64,000 nt of DNA from Leeia oryzae DSM 17879 (GTDB taxonomy: Bacteria; Pseudomonadota; Gammaproteobacteria; Burkholderiales; Leeiaceae): contig NZ_AQXU01000012.1 of NCBI RefSeq assembly GCF_000376945.1, positions 23,077 through 87,076 on the forward strand, written 5' to 3'. Below are positions 51,633 through 61,313 of the stretch, piece by piece. Numbering within the stretch: the first letter of the stretch is position 1; each line of letters opens with the position of its first letter. A model generated the notes under the pieces. That model saw only the letters and a program-made list of their open reading frames with translations, was not told the origin of the DNA and ran no database searches. The position numbers were made by a program, and so were the translations under genes.

Positions 51633-53350
51633 TACTGTGTCGTCTCCTCTTTCAGCATCCATTCACGGATAATGGTAGCGACTACTCGAGGATCGTCTTT
51701 AGCCAGTGCCTTGACTGCAGCCAGGTTATCCGTATAGACAGCAAGCCTGGCGTCATCTTCCTGCTTTTGCTTTTCTAGCTCTTCATGAGACGTCAACTCT
51801 GTACTTCCCTGGTTTGCCTCATGTCCATCATGAGATGCTCCCATGCCTGGGCCGCCTGCAGAAGCCAGCTGAGGCTCCAGACGACGACCATTGCCGGTCA
51901 GATCACGCATGATCGGACGTAGCACCCCAAAGAACAGATAAATTGCCAATAAGCCGACAACCAGATAACGCACGATGTCCAGCCAATTGGTAGCAGCAAC
52001 ATTGGTTAGTTTGTCCACCATGGATGGCGGTATCTGTACTTGTGAATCTGCAAACTGGGCGTTGACAAGATTGAGTGTATCGCCACGCTGGTTATTAAAC
52101 CCCATGGCTTCCCGCACCAGATTCTCTGCCTGGCCCAATTCTTCTTTACTCAGTGGCACAAAGGATGCTTTGCCATTTGCCACCTTCTGTTTGTAATTGA
52201 CGACCACCGCAACAGAGAGGCGCTTAACGACACCAGTTGGCAGCAAGGTATGGCTAACCGTTTTGTCCACTTCGTAGTTGATGGTATTTTCACGATGCCG
52301 CGTATTTGTGTTGGTCGCTGCGGTCGTGCCTGGTGTGGTGCTGCCAGGGGGATTCTGGGCTACCAGCGGAGCGGTTGCAGCGCCAGGCGGCTGATTAGAT
52401 AGCGCCCCGGGCACACCGGACGGGCCGCTGGCGCCATCACCCAAGGTTTCTACCGTTTGCTGACTGCGTACAGTAGCCTCAGCAGGTGTTGGATTGGGTT
52501 TGAAACTCTCTGATGTTTGCTCAGTCTGGGCAAAATCCAGCTGTGCGGTAACCTGTGCCTTGATATTGTCTTTGCCCCATACCGCGGAAAGAATATCCTC
52601 AATCCGTTTGGTGTAACTCAGCTCTACCTGATGAACATATTCCAGCTGCTTGGCATCCAGCCCCGGATTTTTGCCAGAACTATTGGCATCCGCTGACAGA
52701 AGATTACCTTTTTGGTCAACAATGGTGACATTCTGAACCGGCAAATCCGGCACACTGCTTGCCACAAGATGCATGATACCCGCAATCTGGGCGTCATCCA
52801 GAATTCTGCCACCGCGCAGGTTCAGCAAAATAGAAGCCGAGGGTTTTTGCTGTTCACGGACAAACACTGTACTTTTTGGAAACGCCAAATGCACACGCGC
52901 AGTATCAACAGCATCAATGGATTCAATTGAACGGGCTAACTCACCTTCAATCGCCCTTTGATAGGATACCTGCTCCGCAAACTGGCTAACCCCCAGCCGC
53001 TGGTTATCCAGTAATTCAAAACCTGCCGGACCGCTTTTCGGTAGCCCCTGGGTCGCCAGCTTCAGCCGGGTATCGTAAACAAGATCTTCCGGTACTTTGA
53101 TGACATTTCCGGAGTCAATGGTGTACGGGACATTCATCTGCTGCAAAGAAGCAATGACGGCGCCACTGTCTTTGTCAGACAAATTGGCAAACAATACCTT
53201 TTGACCGGGTTTCTGGCTCCACAAAAGAAGACCGATCAACAAGGCCAAGGCGGCCGCAATCGCAACCATCACACCAATTTTACGTGGATTGGGCAGTTGC
53301 CCGAAGCGGGCGGTAATCGCAGAGAGCGTTTGAGGAAATGCTTGCGCCAT
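51632..53350 (-). CDS. fliF: Flagellar MS-ring protein FliF
   Basis: FliF forms the MS ring, the inner-membrane base of the flagellum. The 572-residue product has an N-terminal membrane helix (IGVMVAIAAALALLIGLLLW), the YscJ/FliF ring-building domains (GYQRAIEGELARSIESIDAV-like region) and a large periplasmic loop rich in Pro, Gly and Thr. A second membrane helix (IVRYLVVGLLAIYLFFGVL) precedes the C-terminal FliG-binding tail. It starts 24 bp after fliE and is coupled to fliG. Confidence 0.96.
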   Translation of the reverse strand: MAQAFPQTLSAITARFGQLPNPRKIGVMVAIAAALALLIGLLLWSQKPGQKVLFANLSDKDSGAVIASLQQMNVPYTIDSGNVIKVPEDLVYDTRLKLATQGLPKSGPAGFELLDNQRLGVSQFAEQVSYQRAIEGELARSIESIDAVDTARVHLAFPKSTVFVREQQKPSASILLNLRGGRILDDAQIAGIMHLVASSVPDLPVQNVTIVDQKGNLLSADANSSGKNPGLDAKQLEYVHQVELSYTKRIEDILSAVWGKDNIKAQVTAQLDFAQTEQTSESFKPNPTPAEATVRSQQTVETLGDGASGPSGVPGALSNQPPGAATAPLVAQNPPGSTTPGTTAATNTNTRHRENTINYEVDKTVSHTLLPTGVVKRLSVAVVVNYKQKVANGKASFVPLSKEELGQAENLVREAMGFNNQRGDTLNLVNAQFADSQVQIPPSMVDKLTNVAATNWLDIVRYLVVGLLAIYLFFGVLRPIMRDLTGNGRRLEPQLASAGGPGMGASHDGHEANQGSTELTSHEELEKQKQEDDARLAVYTDNLAAVKALAKDDPRVVATIIREWMLKEETTQ

Positions 53351-53374
53351 GAATTCTTGAGGCTATCCTGAAGG

Positions 53375-53698
53375 TTAGACCTGCATGTTCATGACTTCTT
53401 GATACGCAGTCACCAGCTTATTGCGCACCTGAACCATGGACTGGAAAGACAGACTGGCCTTTTGCATGGAGACCATCACGTCTTGCAAGTCGACATTCGG
53501 TTCACCGGTGGCAAATGCCTGCTGGGATGCTTCTGACTGTTGCTGTGTTGTGTTCACTTGGTTAAGGGCATTTTGAAGCAGGCTGGCAAAGCCCTGCTGT
53601 GGAGTATCCGAAACGCCTGCAACACTGCTGACACCTTGCGCAGCATCAGACATGGACTTCATTTCAGACAGTAACTGCTGAACTCCATTGACGTTCAT
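53375..53698 (-). CDS. fliE: Flagellar hook-basal body protein FliE
   Basis: FliE links the MS ring to the proximal rod. The 107-residue product starts MNVNGVQQLLSEMKSM, preceded by a good GGGAGG site, and ends with the family motif region VMVSMQKASLSFQSMVQVRNK. Upstream in-frame starts lie before the ribosome-binding site and were rejected. It is the first gene of fliE-F-G-H-I. The 256 bp before it contain no gene and no convincing sigma-54 or sigma-28 site. Confidence 0.95.
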   Translation of the reverse strand: MNVNGVQQLLSEMKSMSDAAQGVSSVAGVSDTPQQGFASLLQNALNQVNTTQQQSEASQQAFATGEPNVDLQDVMVSMQKASLSFQSMVQVRNKLVTAYQEVMNMQV

Positions 53699-53954
53699 GA
53701 TTGCCTCCCATTCATCAAAACCAGGCATCATACCGAATTGCACAAGCAATCCGGCCTGACTACCAACCCTTAAACCAAGCCTGCAACCAACCAGACCTGT
53801 ATCACCCTTTATTATGACATAGCTTTGCCATTCTCATAGCCCCTAGCATGGTCAAAACGCACGCATTTCATCATTTATTCGGCTTTTTTAAGGGGCGAGC
53901 ATCATTCTGATCCATTACATACGGCTCTTCAGGAGCTGTGCTGACAACTTGGTA

Positions 53955-54509
53955 TCACTTTGCCGTACGCCGAAACAACCATGGCTCGACAGGCGAAGCG
54001 TCCTGCCATAAACCCAGCCGGTTATCACGCGCATAGCGTTCGGCCGCCTGATAAGCATCAAAAGCATCTGTAGTCTGGCCTTTACGGGCATATTGTATAT
54101 AGTGCCAGGCAAACCCGGCTTTCACTTGGGCCAGGTTTATGTCAGTTGCTGCCCCTCCCTCTGGTGTTAGCCATATTTGAGCAACTGTTCGCCCATATCG
54201 GTCAGTATCCTGCACGTCGACTTTGACGGACTGCAGATACACCAGATCTGACAAGGCCTGCTTTGCCCGCATGCCATATGCCTGCTTCTTTTCTGGCGCA
54301 TCAATAAATGCAAACCGTATCTTGCGACTTTGCTGCTGATCGTCCAGTACCGTAATGGTGTCGCCATCTGACACCCCAACTACCCTTGCCATATAACTGG
54401 TGCTGCTACCTGTCTTATGCTGCTGCCAGCCGAATGCTGCGCTCACCAATGCCACCAGCAGGAGAACAACCTGTTTGATCATGCGTTTTGAAACCAGACT
54501 GCGTGCCAT
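53955..54509 (-). CDS. Thermonuclease-family (SNase-like) secreted or membrane nuclease
   Basis: The 184-residue product has an N-terminal hydrophobic segment (IKQVVLLLVALVSAAFGW), acting as a signal or anchor, followed by a staphylococcal-nuclease-like OB fold. Active-site residues are present: VSDGDTITV, RFAFIDAPEKKQ with the Arg, Asp and Glu of the first half, and DRYGRTVAQI with the second Arg. The C-terminal WYARDNRLGLW-like segment (RYARDNRLGLWQ) is typical. Substrate is probably DNA or RNA outside the cytoplasm (inference). It is divergent from prfC. Confidence 0.88.
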   Translation of the reverse strand: MARSLVSKRMIKQVVLLLVALVSAAFGWQQHKTGSSTSYMARVVGVSDGDTITVLDDQQQSRKIRFAFIDAPEKKQAYGMRAKQALSDLVYLQSVKVDVQDTDRYGRTVAQIWLTPEGGAATDINLAQVKAGFAWHYIQYARKGQTTDAFDAYQAAERYARDNRLGLWQDASPVEPWLFRRTAK

Positions 54510-54571
54510 CTATTACGTTACCCTATCGTTCAATTTTGCAAATGGAAGTAGCTTCACAGGGATGCTAACGG

Positions 54572-54607
54572 TACAATCCACTCTTTTGCGTCAAGCATTT
54601 TTGACGC
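54572..54607 (+). promoter_or_regulatory. Possible prfC promoter -10 and 5' leader hairpin
   Basis: TACAAT at 54572-54577 could be a -10 box, placing the transcript start near 54584. Directly after it, GCGTCAA (54588-54594) and TTGACGC (54601-54607) form a 7-bp stem with a 6-nt loop, which would cap the 5' end of the mRNA. No convincing -35 was found. Confidence 0.35.
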
Positions 54608-54634
54608 CCATTTCATATTCATTAGGTTGTTGTC

Positions 54635-56230
54635 ATGAGCATCATCGCCCAGGAAGTTGCGCGCAGGCGCACTTTTGCCATTATTTCACACCCGGATGCC
54701 GGTAAAACCACATTGACTGAAAAGTTATTGCTGTTTTCTGGTGCCATCCAGTTGGCAGGTACCGTTAAAGGCAAAAAGTCCGGCCGGCATGCTACCAGTG
54801 ACTGGATGGAGATCGAAAAGCAGCGCGGCATTTCGGTTGCCTCGTCCGTCATGCAGTTTGACTACCGCGAGCACATCATCAACCTGCTGGATACCCCGGG
54901 GCACCAGGACTTCTCTGAAGATACCTACCGGGTGCTGACGGCGGTTGACTCTGCCCTGATGGTGATTGATGCAGCCAAAGGTGTGGAAGAACAAACGATC
55001 AAGCTGCTGGAGGTCTGCCGTTTGCGTGACACCCCGATCGTGACCTTCATGAACAAGTATGACCGTGAGGTCAGGGATTCGCTTGAGCTACTGGATGAAG
55101 TCGAAAATGTGCTGAAAATCCAGTGTGCGCCGATTACCTGGCCAATTGGCATGGGCAAAACCTTCCGTGGTGTTTACAACATCCTGAAGGACCAGATTCT
55201 ATTGTTTGATGCCGGCCAGGACAGTGCGCAGCAGCTGGTTGATGAAGTGATTGAAGGCATCAACAACCCTCGACTGGATGAACTGTTTCCGCTGGAAATC
55301 CAGCAGCTTCGCAATGAAATCGAACTGGTTCAGGGCGCCTCTCATCCATTTGAACTGGAAGCGTTTTTGGCTGGCAAACAGACACCGGTTTTCTTCGGCT
55401 CTGCCATTAATAACTTTGGTGTGCGCGAAATCCTGAACGCATTGGTGGAATGGGCCCCTGCCCCGGCCTCCCGTCATGCCACCAAGCGTGATGTAGAACC
55501 GACTGAAGAAAAGTTCTCTGGTTTTGTGTTCAAGATTCAGGCCAACATGGACCCGAAACACCGTGACCGGATTGCGTTTGTGCGCGTCTGTTCAGGCAAG
55601 TTCGAACGTGGCATGAAAATGAAGCATCTGCGCTTGAATCGCGACATTTCGGCAAACAGCGTGGTCACCTTCATGGCTCATGAGCGTGAACAGGTAGAAG
55701 AAGCATTTGCGGGTGACATTATCGGGATCCCGAACCATGGCAACATGCAGATTGGCGACACCTTCACCGAGGGTGAAAGCCTTGCGTTTACCGGCATTCC
55801 GTTTTTTGCACCAGAACTCTTCAAGAGCGCACGAATAAAAAACCCGCTGAAAATCAAGCAGTTGCAAAAAGGCCTACAACAGCTAGGTGAAGAAGGTGCC
55901 GTTCAGGTTTTCAAACCCATCAACGGCGCCGATCTCGTATTGGGTGCAGTTGGCGTCCTTCAGTTTGAAGTGGTGGCCAGCCGGCTAGCCAATGAATACG
56001 GGGTTGATGCGGTCTTTGAGTCTACCAGTACGGCAACCGCACGCTGGGTCAGTTTTAAAGATCCGAAGCAAAAAGCCGAATTTGAAAAAGCATTGCTGCA
56101 CCAACTGGCCATTGACGCTGGCGGGAATCTGGCATTCCTGGCAACCAGCCGTGTCAACCTGCAGCTGACGCAAGAGCGCTGGCCAGATGTTGTGTTCCAC
56201 GCCACCAGAGAACACGCAGCGCAGCTGTAA
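54635..56230 (+). CDS. prfC: Peptide chain release factor 3
   Basis: RF3 is a GTPase that removes RF1/RF2 from the ribosome after termination. The 531-residue product has the G domain with [15 protein letters not shown] (18-32), [15 protein letters not shown] and MNKYDRE. An EF-G/EF-Tu-like domain II follows. Length and the [14 protein letters not shown] switch region match RF3 rather than EF-G. A hairpin terminator follows 27 bp after the stop. Confidence 0.97.
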   Translation: MSIIAQEVARRRTFAIISHPDAGKTTLTEKLLLFSGAIQLAGTVKGKKSGRHATSDWMEIEKQRGISVASSVMQFDYREHIINLLDTPGHQDFSEDTYRVLTAVDSALMVIDAAKGVEEQTIKLLEVCRLRDTPIVTFMNKYDREVRDSLELLDEVENVLKIQCAPITWPIGMGKTFRGVYNILKDQILLFDAGQDSAQQLVDEVIEGINNPRLDELFPLEIQQLRNEIELVQGASHPFELEAFLAGKQTPVFFGSAINNFGVREILNALVEWAPAPASRHATKRDVEPTEEKFSGFVFKIQANMDPKHRDRIAFVRVCSGKFERGMKMKHLRLNRDISANSVVTFMAHEREQVEEAFAGDIIGIPNHGNMQIGDTFTEGESLAFTGIPFFAPELFKSARIKNPLKIKQLQKGLQQLGEEGAVQVFKPINGADLVLGAVGVLQFEVVASRLANEYGVDAVFESTSTATARWVSFKDPKQKAEFEKALLHQLAIDAGGNLAFLATSRVNLQLTQERWPDVVFHATREHAAQL

Positions 56231-56257
56231 CCCTCACCCTAGTCAGACGCCCTACCT

Positions 56258-56292
56258 AATGCCCTGCATCATTTTGCAGGGCATTTTTATTT
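56258..56292 (+). terminator. Intrinsic terminator of prfC
   Basis: AATGCCCTGCA (56258-56268) and TGCAGGGCATT (56275-56285) form an 11-bp stem with a 6-nt loop, followed by TTTATTTT. It ends prfC before the long gap leading to aceE. Confidence 0.85.
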
Positions 56293-56903
56293 TCCCTTGT
56301 CGACCGATCTGCCCGCCCCCCCCATTTCTATTACTTAGCAAAACCGGCAGACACCTTCTATACTCATTGCAGCCATTCGTTTTGCAAATTTTTACAACAT
56401 CTCACAAAAAAATTTTGTAGGCTAAGTAAATCTTTCGGCATAAAAAAGTATTTTTACTACCAAAAAATTCTGGCGCAGAAAAAAATGAAATGAGCCTATA
56501 AAAGGCGTAAATACACGTGTTGCATTGCAATATTGTTAGGAAATCTCAAAAGTGAATGTTTATTTCGCTTTCAAACTATGTATTAAAACTACACTTTACG
56601 TAAGCTAAAAGAGTATGGATAATACGCGTCACAAAAACAAGAAATGCGACTTACCCTTACAAAGAGTAGTCTGTGATTAACCGGTTGCATCCCAAAAGGC
56701 GTGTACATGTCTATGGCGGGGAATCTGGTCAGCAAATAATCTGGCTGACAAGGGTCGTTGCTGCTTTCATGAAACTCATCTGCGCTTTTTCTCAGCAACC
56801 AGAAGATACATAAAATTAACGCCAGTTCCTTTGCTTTAAACAAAGCCATAAAGCTAGCGTTTTGTTTCATGTAGCAACCATAACATCATAAATGAGGCCG
56901 ACC
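56293..56903. other. AT-rich 611-bp region upstream of aceE
   Basis: No convincing gene is seen. The first two thirds are strongly AT-rich. Visible elements are TTGCATTGCAA (56520-56530, a short palindrome), TTACGTAA near 56595, and a GTCAGC/GCTGAC hairpin at about 56728-56751. A weak promoter-like pair TTGTAG (56415-56420) and CATAAA (56439-56444), spacer 18, is also present. It probably holds the promoter and a long leader of the pyruvate dehydrogenase operon. A 93-codon minus-strand frame (56589-56870) has no ribosome-binding site and was not annotated. Confidence 0.5.
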
Positions 56904-59573
56904 ATGACGATTGGACTACCGCCCGAAGATCTAGACCCGCAAGAGACACTTGAATGGCTAGAAGCACTGGAGAGCGTTTTAGAAAAAGAAGGCGCTGAGC
57001 GTGCTCAGTATTTGCTGGAAACACTGACCGACAAAGCTCGTCGCACTGGTGCTTACCTGCCCTTCTCGTCAACCACCGCTTATCTCAACACCATTCCGCC
57101 ACATAAAGAACAACGCTCACCAGGTAATCATGAACTGGAAGATCGCATTCGTTCTTATATCCGCTGGAATGCGCTGGCCATGGTTGTCAGAGCCAACAAG
57201 AACTCTTCTGAACTTGGTGGACACATTTCGTCTTTTGCTTCCGCGGCGACCCTTTATGATGTTGGTTTTAACCATTTCTGGCATGCGCCGACCGACACCC
57301 ATGGCGGTGACCTGATTTACATGCAAGGCCACTCTGCACCAGGCGCCTACGCCCGCGCATTCCTGGAAGGCCGTATCTCTGAAGACCAGATGAACAACTT
57401 CCGCCAGGAAGTGGATGGCAAAGGTCTGTCTTCATATCCACACCCATGGTTGATGCCTGATTTCTGGCAGTTCCCGACCGTGTCCATGGGTCTTGGCCCG
57501 ATCATGGCGATTTATCAGGCACGTTTCATGAAGTACCTGGAAAGCCGTGATCTTTCCAAATTTGCCAACCGTAAGGTATGGTGTTTCTGCGGCGACGGCG
57601 AGATGGATGAGCCAGAATCTCTGGGCGCGATCTCCATGGCTGGCCGTGAGAAGCTGGATAACCTGATTTTCGTGGTGAACTGTAACCTGCAACGTCTGGA
57701 TGGCCCTGTTCGCGGTAACGGCAAAATCATTCAGGAACTGGAAGGTGACTTCCGTGGCGCAGGCTGGAATGTCATTAAAGTGGTTTGGGGCTCTTACTGG
57801 GATCCTCTGCTGGCCAAAGACAGCAAAGGTCTGCTGAAGAAACGCATGGAAGAATGCGTGGACGGTGATTACCAGACCATGAAGTCCAAAGATGGCCGCT
57901 ATGTCCGCGTGCACTTCTTCGGTAAATACAAAGAACTGGAAGACATGGTTGCCACCATGTCCGATGACGAAATCTGGAAGCTGAACCGCGGCGGCCATGA
58001 TCCACACAAAGTTTATGCTGCTTATCATGAAGCCGTAAACAACCCGAAAGGCCGTCCAACCGTCATTCTGGCCAAAACCATTAAAGGTTATGGCATGGGT
58101 CGTGCGGGCGAAGCGCAAAACATCTCGCACCAACAAAAGAAAATGGATATCGAATCCCTGCGCAGCTTCCGGGACCGTTTCCATATTCCGGTATCGGACG
58201 AGCAGCTGGAAGAAGTTCCTTTCTTCAAACCTGCTGAAGATAGCCCGGAAATGAAATACATGCACGAGCGTCGTGCAGCACTGGGTGGTTACTTGCCTGT
58301 GCGTAAGCCAGTCAAGGTTGCGCTGGATATTCCACAACTCTCTACCTTTGAGCGTCTGCTGAAATCTTCTGGTGAACGTGAACTGTCTACCACCATGGCA
58401 TTCGTTCAGATGCTGGGCATGCTGGTCAAAGACAAAGCGATTGGCAAACACGTTGTCCCTATCGTACCGGATGAATCCCGTACCTTTGGTATGGAAGGCA
58501 TGTTCCGCCAGCTGGGCATCTGGAGTACCGAAGGCCAGATGTATGTGCCACAGGATTCCGACCAGCTGATGTTCTACAAAGAGGACAAGAGCGGCCAGAT
58601 TCTGCAGGAAGGCATTAACGAAGCAGGTGGGATGTCTGACTGGATTGCGGCGGCAACGGCTTACGCCAACCACGGTGTGCCGATGATTCCGTTCTACATC
58701 TATTACTCCATGTTCGGCTTCCAGCGTATTGGCGACCTGGCATGGGCTGCAGGTGACTTGCGTGCACGCGGCTTCTTGCTGGGCGGTACTGCTGGTCGTA
58801 CCACCCTGAACGGTGAAGGCTTGCAGCATCAGGATGGTCATAGCCACATCTTTGCCGGATTCATCCCTAACTGCGTTTCTTACGACCCGACCTTCTCGTA
58901 TGAAGTGGCCGTGATTGTGCAAGATGGTCTGCGCCGCATGTATCAGAATAATGAGAATATCTATTATTACATTACGCTGATGAACGAAAACTATGCTCAT
59001 CCGGAAATGCCTGAAGGTGCAGAAGAAGGTATTCTGAAGGGTATGTATCTGCTCAAGGAAGGTGCAAAAGACGCCAAGCTGAAAGTTCAGCTATTGGGTT
59101 CTGGCACAATTCTGCGCGAATCTATTGCCGCCGCCGATTTGTTGCGTGATGATTGGGGCGTTGATGCAGATATCTGGAGCGTACCAAGCTTTAATGAATT
59201 GAAACGTGATGCCGTTGATGCAGAGCGCTGGAACCTGCTGCATCCGACAGCTGAACCTCGCAAGTGCTATGTAGAAGAGCAATTGTCAGGCCGTTCTGGT
59301 CCATTCATTGCCACCACCGACTACATCCGCAACTACGCTGACCAGATTCGTGCTTACGTACCAGGCCAGTATGTTGTGTTGGGTACCGATGGTTTTGGTC
59401 GTTCTGATACCCGCAAGAAACTGCGCCACTTCTTTGAAGTAGACCGTTTCTTCATCACAGTATCAGCACTGACTGCATTGGCTAAAGAAGGCAAGGTCAG
59501 CCGCGATGTTGTCGCACAAGCGATCAGCAAATATGGCATTGACCCTGAAAAAGCCAATCCAGCCCTAGTCTAA
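56904..59573 (+). CDS. aceE: Pyruvate dehydrogenase E1 component (homodimeric)
   Basis: AceE decarboxylates pyruvate with thiamine diphosphate and acetylates the lipoyl groups of E2. The 889-residue product is the homodimeric gammaproteobacterial-type E1, with the ThDP motif CGDGEMDEPESLGAISMAGR to NCNLQRLDGPVRGNG. The regions GRTTLNGEGLQHQDGHSH and TDGFGRSDTRKKLRHFFEVD are also present. ATG at 56904 was chosen because GAGG lies 6 nt before it; an ATG at 56892 overlaps that site. It is first in aceE-aceF-lpdA. Confidence 0.98.
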   Translation: MTIGLPPEDLDPQETLEWLEALESVLEKEGAERAQYLLETLTDKARRTGAYLPFSSTTAYLNTIPPHKEQRSPGNHELEDRIRSYIRWNALAMVVRANKNSSELGGHISSFASAATLYDVGFNHFWHAPTDTHGGDLIYMQGHSAPGAYARAFLEGRISEDQMNNFRQEVDGKGLSSYPHPWLMPDFWQFPTVSMGLGPIMAIYQARFMKYLESRDLSKFANRKVWCFCGDGEMDEPESLGAISMAGREKLDNLIFVVNCNLQRLDGPVRGNGKIIQELEGDFRGAGWNVIKVVWGSYWDPLLAKDSKGLLKKRMEECVDGDYQTMKSKDGRYVRVHFFGKYKELEDMVATMSDDEIWKLNRGGHDPHKVYAAYHEAVNNPKGRPTVILAKTIKGYGMGRAGEAQNISHQQKKMDIESLRSFRDRFHIPVSDEQLEEVPFFKPAEDSPEMKYMHERRAALGGYLPVRKPVKVALDIPQLSTFERLLKSSGERELSTTMAFVQMLGMLVKDKAIGKHVVPIVPDESRTFGMEGMFRQLGIWSTEGQMYVPQDSDQLMFYKEDKSGQILQEGINEAGGMSDWIAAATAYANHGVPMIPFYIYYSMFGFQRIGDLAWAAGDLRARGFLLGGTAGRTTLNGEGLQHQDGHSHIFAGFIPNCVSYDPTFSYEVAVIVQDGLRRMYQNNENIYYYITLMNENYAHPEMPEGAEEGILKGMYLLKEGAKDAKLKVQLLGSGTILRESIAAADLLRDDWGVDADIWSVPSFNELKRDAVDAERWNLLHPTAEPRKCYVEEQLSGRSGPFIATTDYIRNYADQIRAYVPGQYVVLGTDGFGRSDTRKKLRHFFEVDRFFITVSALTALAKEGKVSRDVVAQAISKYGIDPEKANPALV

Positions 59574-59590
59574 CGGCAACTGATTTCAAC

Positions 59591-59609
59591 CGGGTGGCAA
59601 TGCCACCCG
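59591..59609 (+). repeat. Hairpin in the aceE-aceF gap
   Basis: CGGGTGGC (59591-59598) and GCCACCCG (59602-59609) form a perfect 8-bp stem with a 3-nt loop, 17 bp after the aceE stop. No U-run follows, so it is more likely an mRNA stability or processing element than a terminator. Confidence 0.5.
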
Positions 59610-59624
59610 AAATAGGATACTGAG

Positions 59625-61304
59625 ATGAGTACTGTGATTGAACTCAAGGTTCCCGATATCGGGGACTACAAAGATGTCGAGATCATCGAGATTCTGGTAA
59701 AGGTAGGCGATACCGTTGCTGTAGAAGACTCTTTGATTACCCTCGAAACCGACAAAGCCACCATGGAAGTGCCAGCTTCCGCTGCGGGTACCGTCAAAGC
59801 CTTGCACGTCAAGGTTGGCGACAAGGTATCAGAAGGCAGCCTGGTGCTGACACTGGAAACCAGTGCAGCCGCAGAAGCGGCGCCAGCACCTGCACCGACA
59901 GCTGTGGCACAAGCAACGCCTGCGGCTCCGGCCGCGGCGCCTGCCGCTGCTAATGTAACAGCACCGGCACCGGCGGCAGCCAGCAGCTCGATTGAATTGC
60001 GCGTCCCGGATATTGGTGACTATAAAGGCGTTGATGTCATCGAGATTCTGGTAAAAGTGGGCGATACGATTGCTGTCGATGACTCGCTCATTACACTGGA
60101 AACTGATAAAGCCACCATGGAAGTCCCTGCAACTGCAGCGGGCGTGGTTGAGACCATCCATGTGAAGGTAGGCGAGAAAGTGGCAGAAGGCAGCCTGATT
60201 CTGACCGTGAAAGGCAATGGCGCATCTGCTGCTGCACCAGTGGCACAACCAGCAGTCACGACTGCCCCGGCAGCTGCGCCTGCACCTGCGGCACAAACGG
60301 CGTCAGCTCCAATTCACCGTCCAGAACCGTCCCATCAAGCGCCTGCCATGACGCCGATTGATGAAGTCGGCTTCTCCAAAGCGCATGCCAGCCCATCTGT
60401 GCGGAAGTTTGCACGTGAACTGGGTGTTGATCTGGGTAAAGTCAAAGGCACCGGTCCTAAAGGACGCATTTCTGCTACTGACGTACAGGGCTTCGTCAAG
60501 GGTGTCATGCAGCAAGTTGCCAGCGGTGCATTTGCACCTGCCACTGCTGCAGCCGCTCCATCAGGCAGCGGACTGGACGTGTTGCCATGGCCTAAAGTCG
60601 ACTTCAGCAAGTTTGGTACCATCGACAAGCAGCCATTGTCTCGTATCAAAAAGATTTCAGGTGCAAACCTGCATCGTAACTGGGTCATGATTCCTCATGT
60701 TACCAACCACGACGAATGCGACATTACCGACCTGGAAGCTTTCCGTGTTCAGCTGAACAAAGAGAACGAAAAGAGCGGTAACAAAGTCACCATGCTGGCT
60801 TTCATGATCAAAGCTGCAGTGGCTGCGCTGAAGAAATTCCCGACATTCAATTCAAGTCTGGATGGCGATACGCTGGTTCTGAAGAGCTACTACCATATCG
60901 GCTTTGCGGCGGATACGCCTAATGGCTTGGTTGTGCCAGTGATCAAAGACGCAGACAAGAAAGGCGTCTTCGAGATTGCCAAGGAAATGGGCGAGCTGGC
61001 CAAGCTGGCGCGCGACGGCAAACTCAAGCCTGACCAGATGCAAGGGGGGTGCTTCTCGATCTCTAGCCTGGGCGGCATTGGCGGGACTTACTTTACACCG
61101 ATCATCAATGCGCCAGAAGTCGCCATCATGGGTGTCTGCAAATCTGGAACCAAACCGGTTTGGGATGGCAAGCAATTTGTACCTCGCCTGATGTTGCCAC
61201 TGAGCCTGTCGTGGGATCATCGCGTCATTGATGGTGCAGAAGCGGCACGCTTTAATGCCTACTTTGGCCAGATCCTGACCGACTTCCGTCGCGTCATGCT
61301 GTAA
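59625..61304 (+). CDS. aceF: Pyruvate dehydrogenase E2 (dihydrolipoamide acetyltransferase)
   Basis: AceF is the core of the pyruvate dehydrogenase complex, moving acetyl groups to CoA. The 559-residue product has two lipoyl domains with attachment lysines Lys44 and Lys162 (both in [11 protein letters not shown]), joined by Ala/Pro-rich flexible linkers. A peripheral-subunit-binding domain (ASPSVRKFARELGVDLGKVK) follows, then the catalytic domain with SLSWDHRVIDGAEAARF. E. coli AceF has three lipoyl domains; here the third is carried by LpdA. It ends 9 bp before lpdA. Confidence 0.97.
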   Translation: MSTVIELKVPDIGDYKDVEIIEILVKVGDTVAVEDSLITLETDKATMEVPASAAGTVKALHVKVGDKVSEGSLVLTLETSAAAEAAPAPAPTAVAQATPAAPAAAPAAANVTAPAPAAASSSIELRVPDIGDYKGVDVIEILVKVGDTIAVDDSLITLETDKATMEVPATAAGVVETIHVKVGEKVAEGSLILTVKGNGASAAAPVAQPAVTTAPAAAPAPAAQTASAPIHRPEPSHQAPAMTPIDEVGFSKAHASPSVRKFARELGVDLGKVKGTGPKGRISATDVQGFVKGVMQQVASGAFAPATAAAAPSGSGLDVLPWPKVDFSKFGTIDKQPLSRIKKISGANLHRNWVMIPHVTNHDECDITDLEAFRVQLNKENEKSGNKVTMLAFMIKAAVAALKKFPTFNSSLDGDTLVLKSYYHIGFAADTPNGLVVPVIKDADKKGVFEIAKEMGELAKLARDGKLKPDQMQGGCFSISSLGGIGGTYFTPIINAPEVAIMGVCKSGTKPVWDGKQFVPRLMLPLSLSWDHRVIDGAEAARFNAYFGQILTDFRRVML

Positions 61305-61313
61305 GGGGGCTAT

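Noticed and set aside
53780..53806. A sigma-54-like site upstream of fliE
   Set aside because: The GG and GC elements are separated by one base too many for the strict sigma-54 spacing, and the rest of the consensus is poor.
56589..56870. A 93-codon minus-strand frame in the gap before aceE
   Set aside because: Starts with ATG but has no ribosome-binding site, no recognisable features, and lies in the likely aceE leader.
57432..59000. A 522-codon open frame on the minus strand opposite aceE
   Set aside because: It lies wholly within the strongly supported aceE gene, has no domain-like motifs, and reads as a shadow of aceE codon bias.
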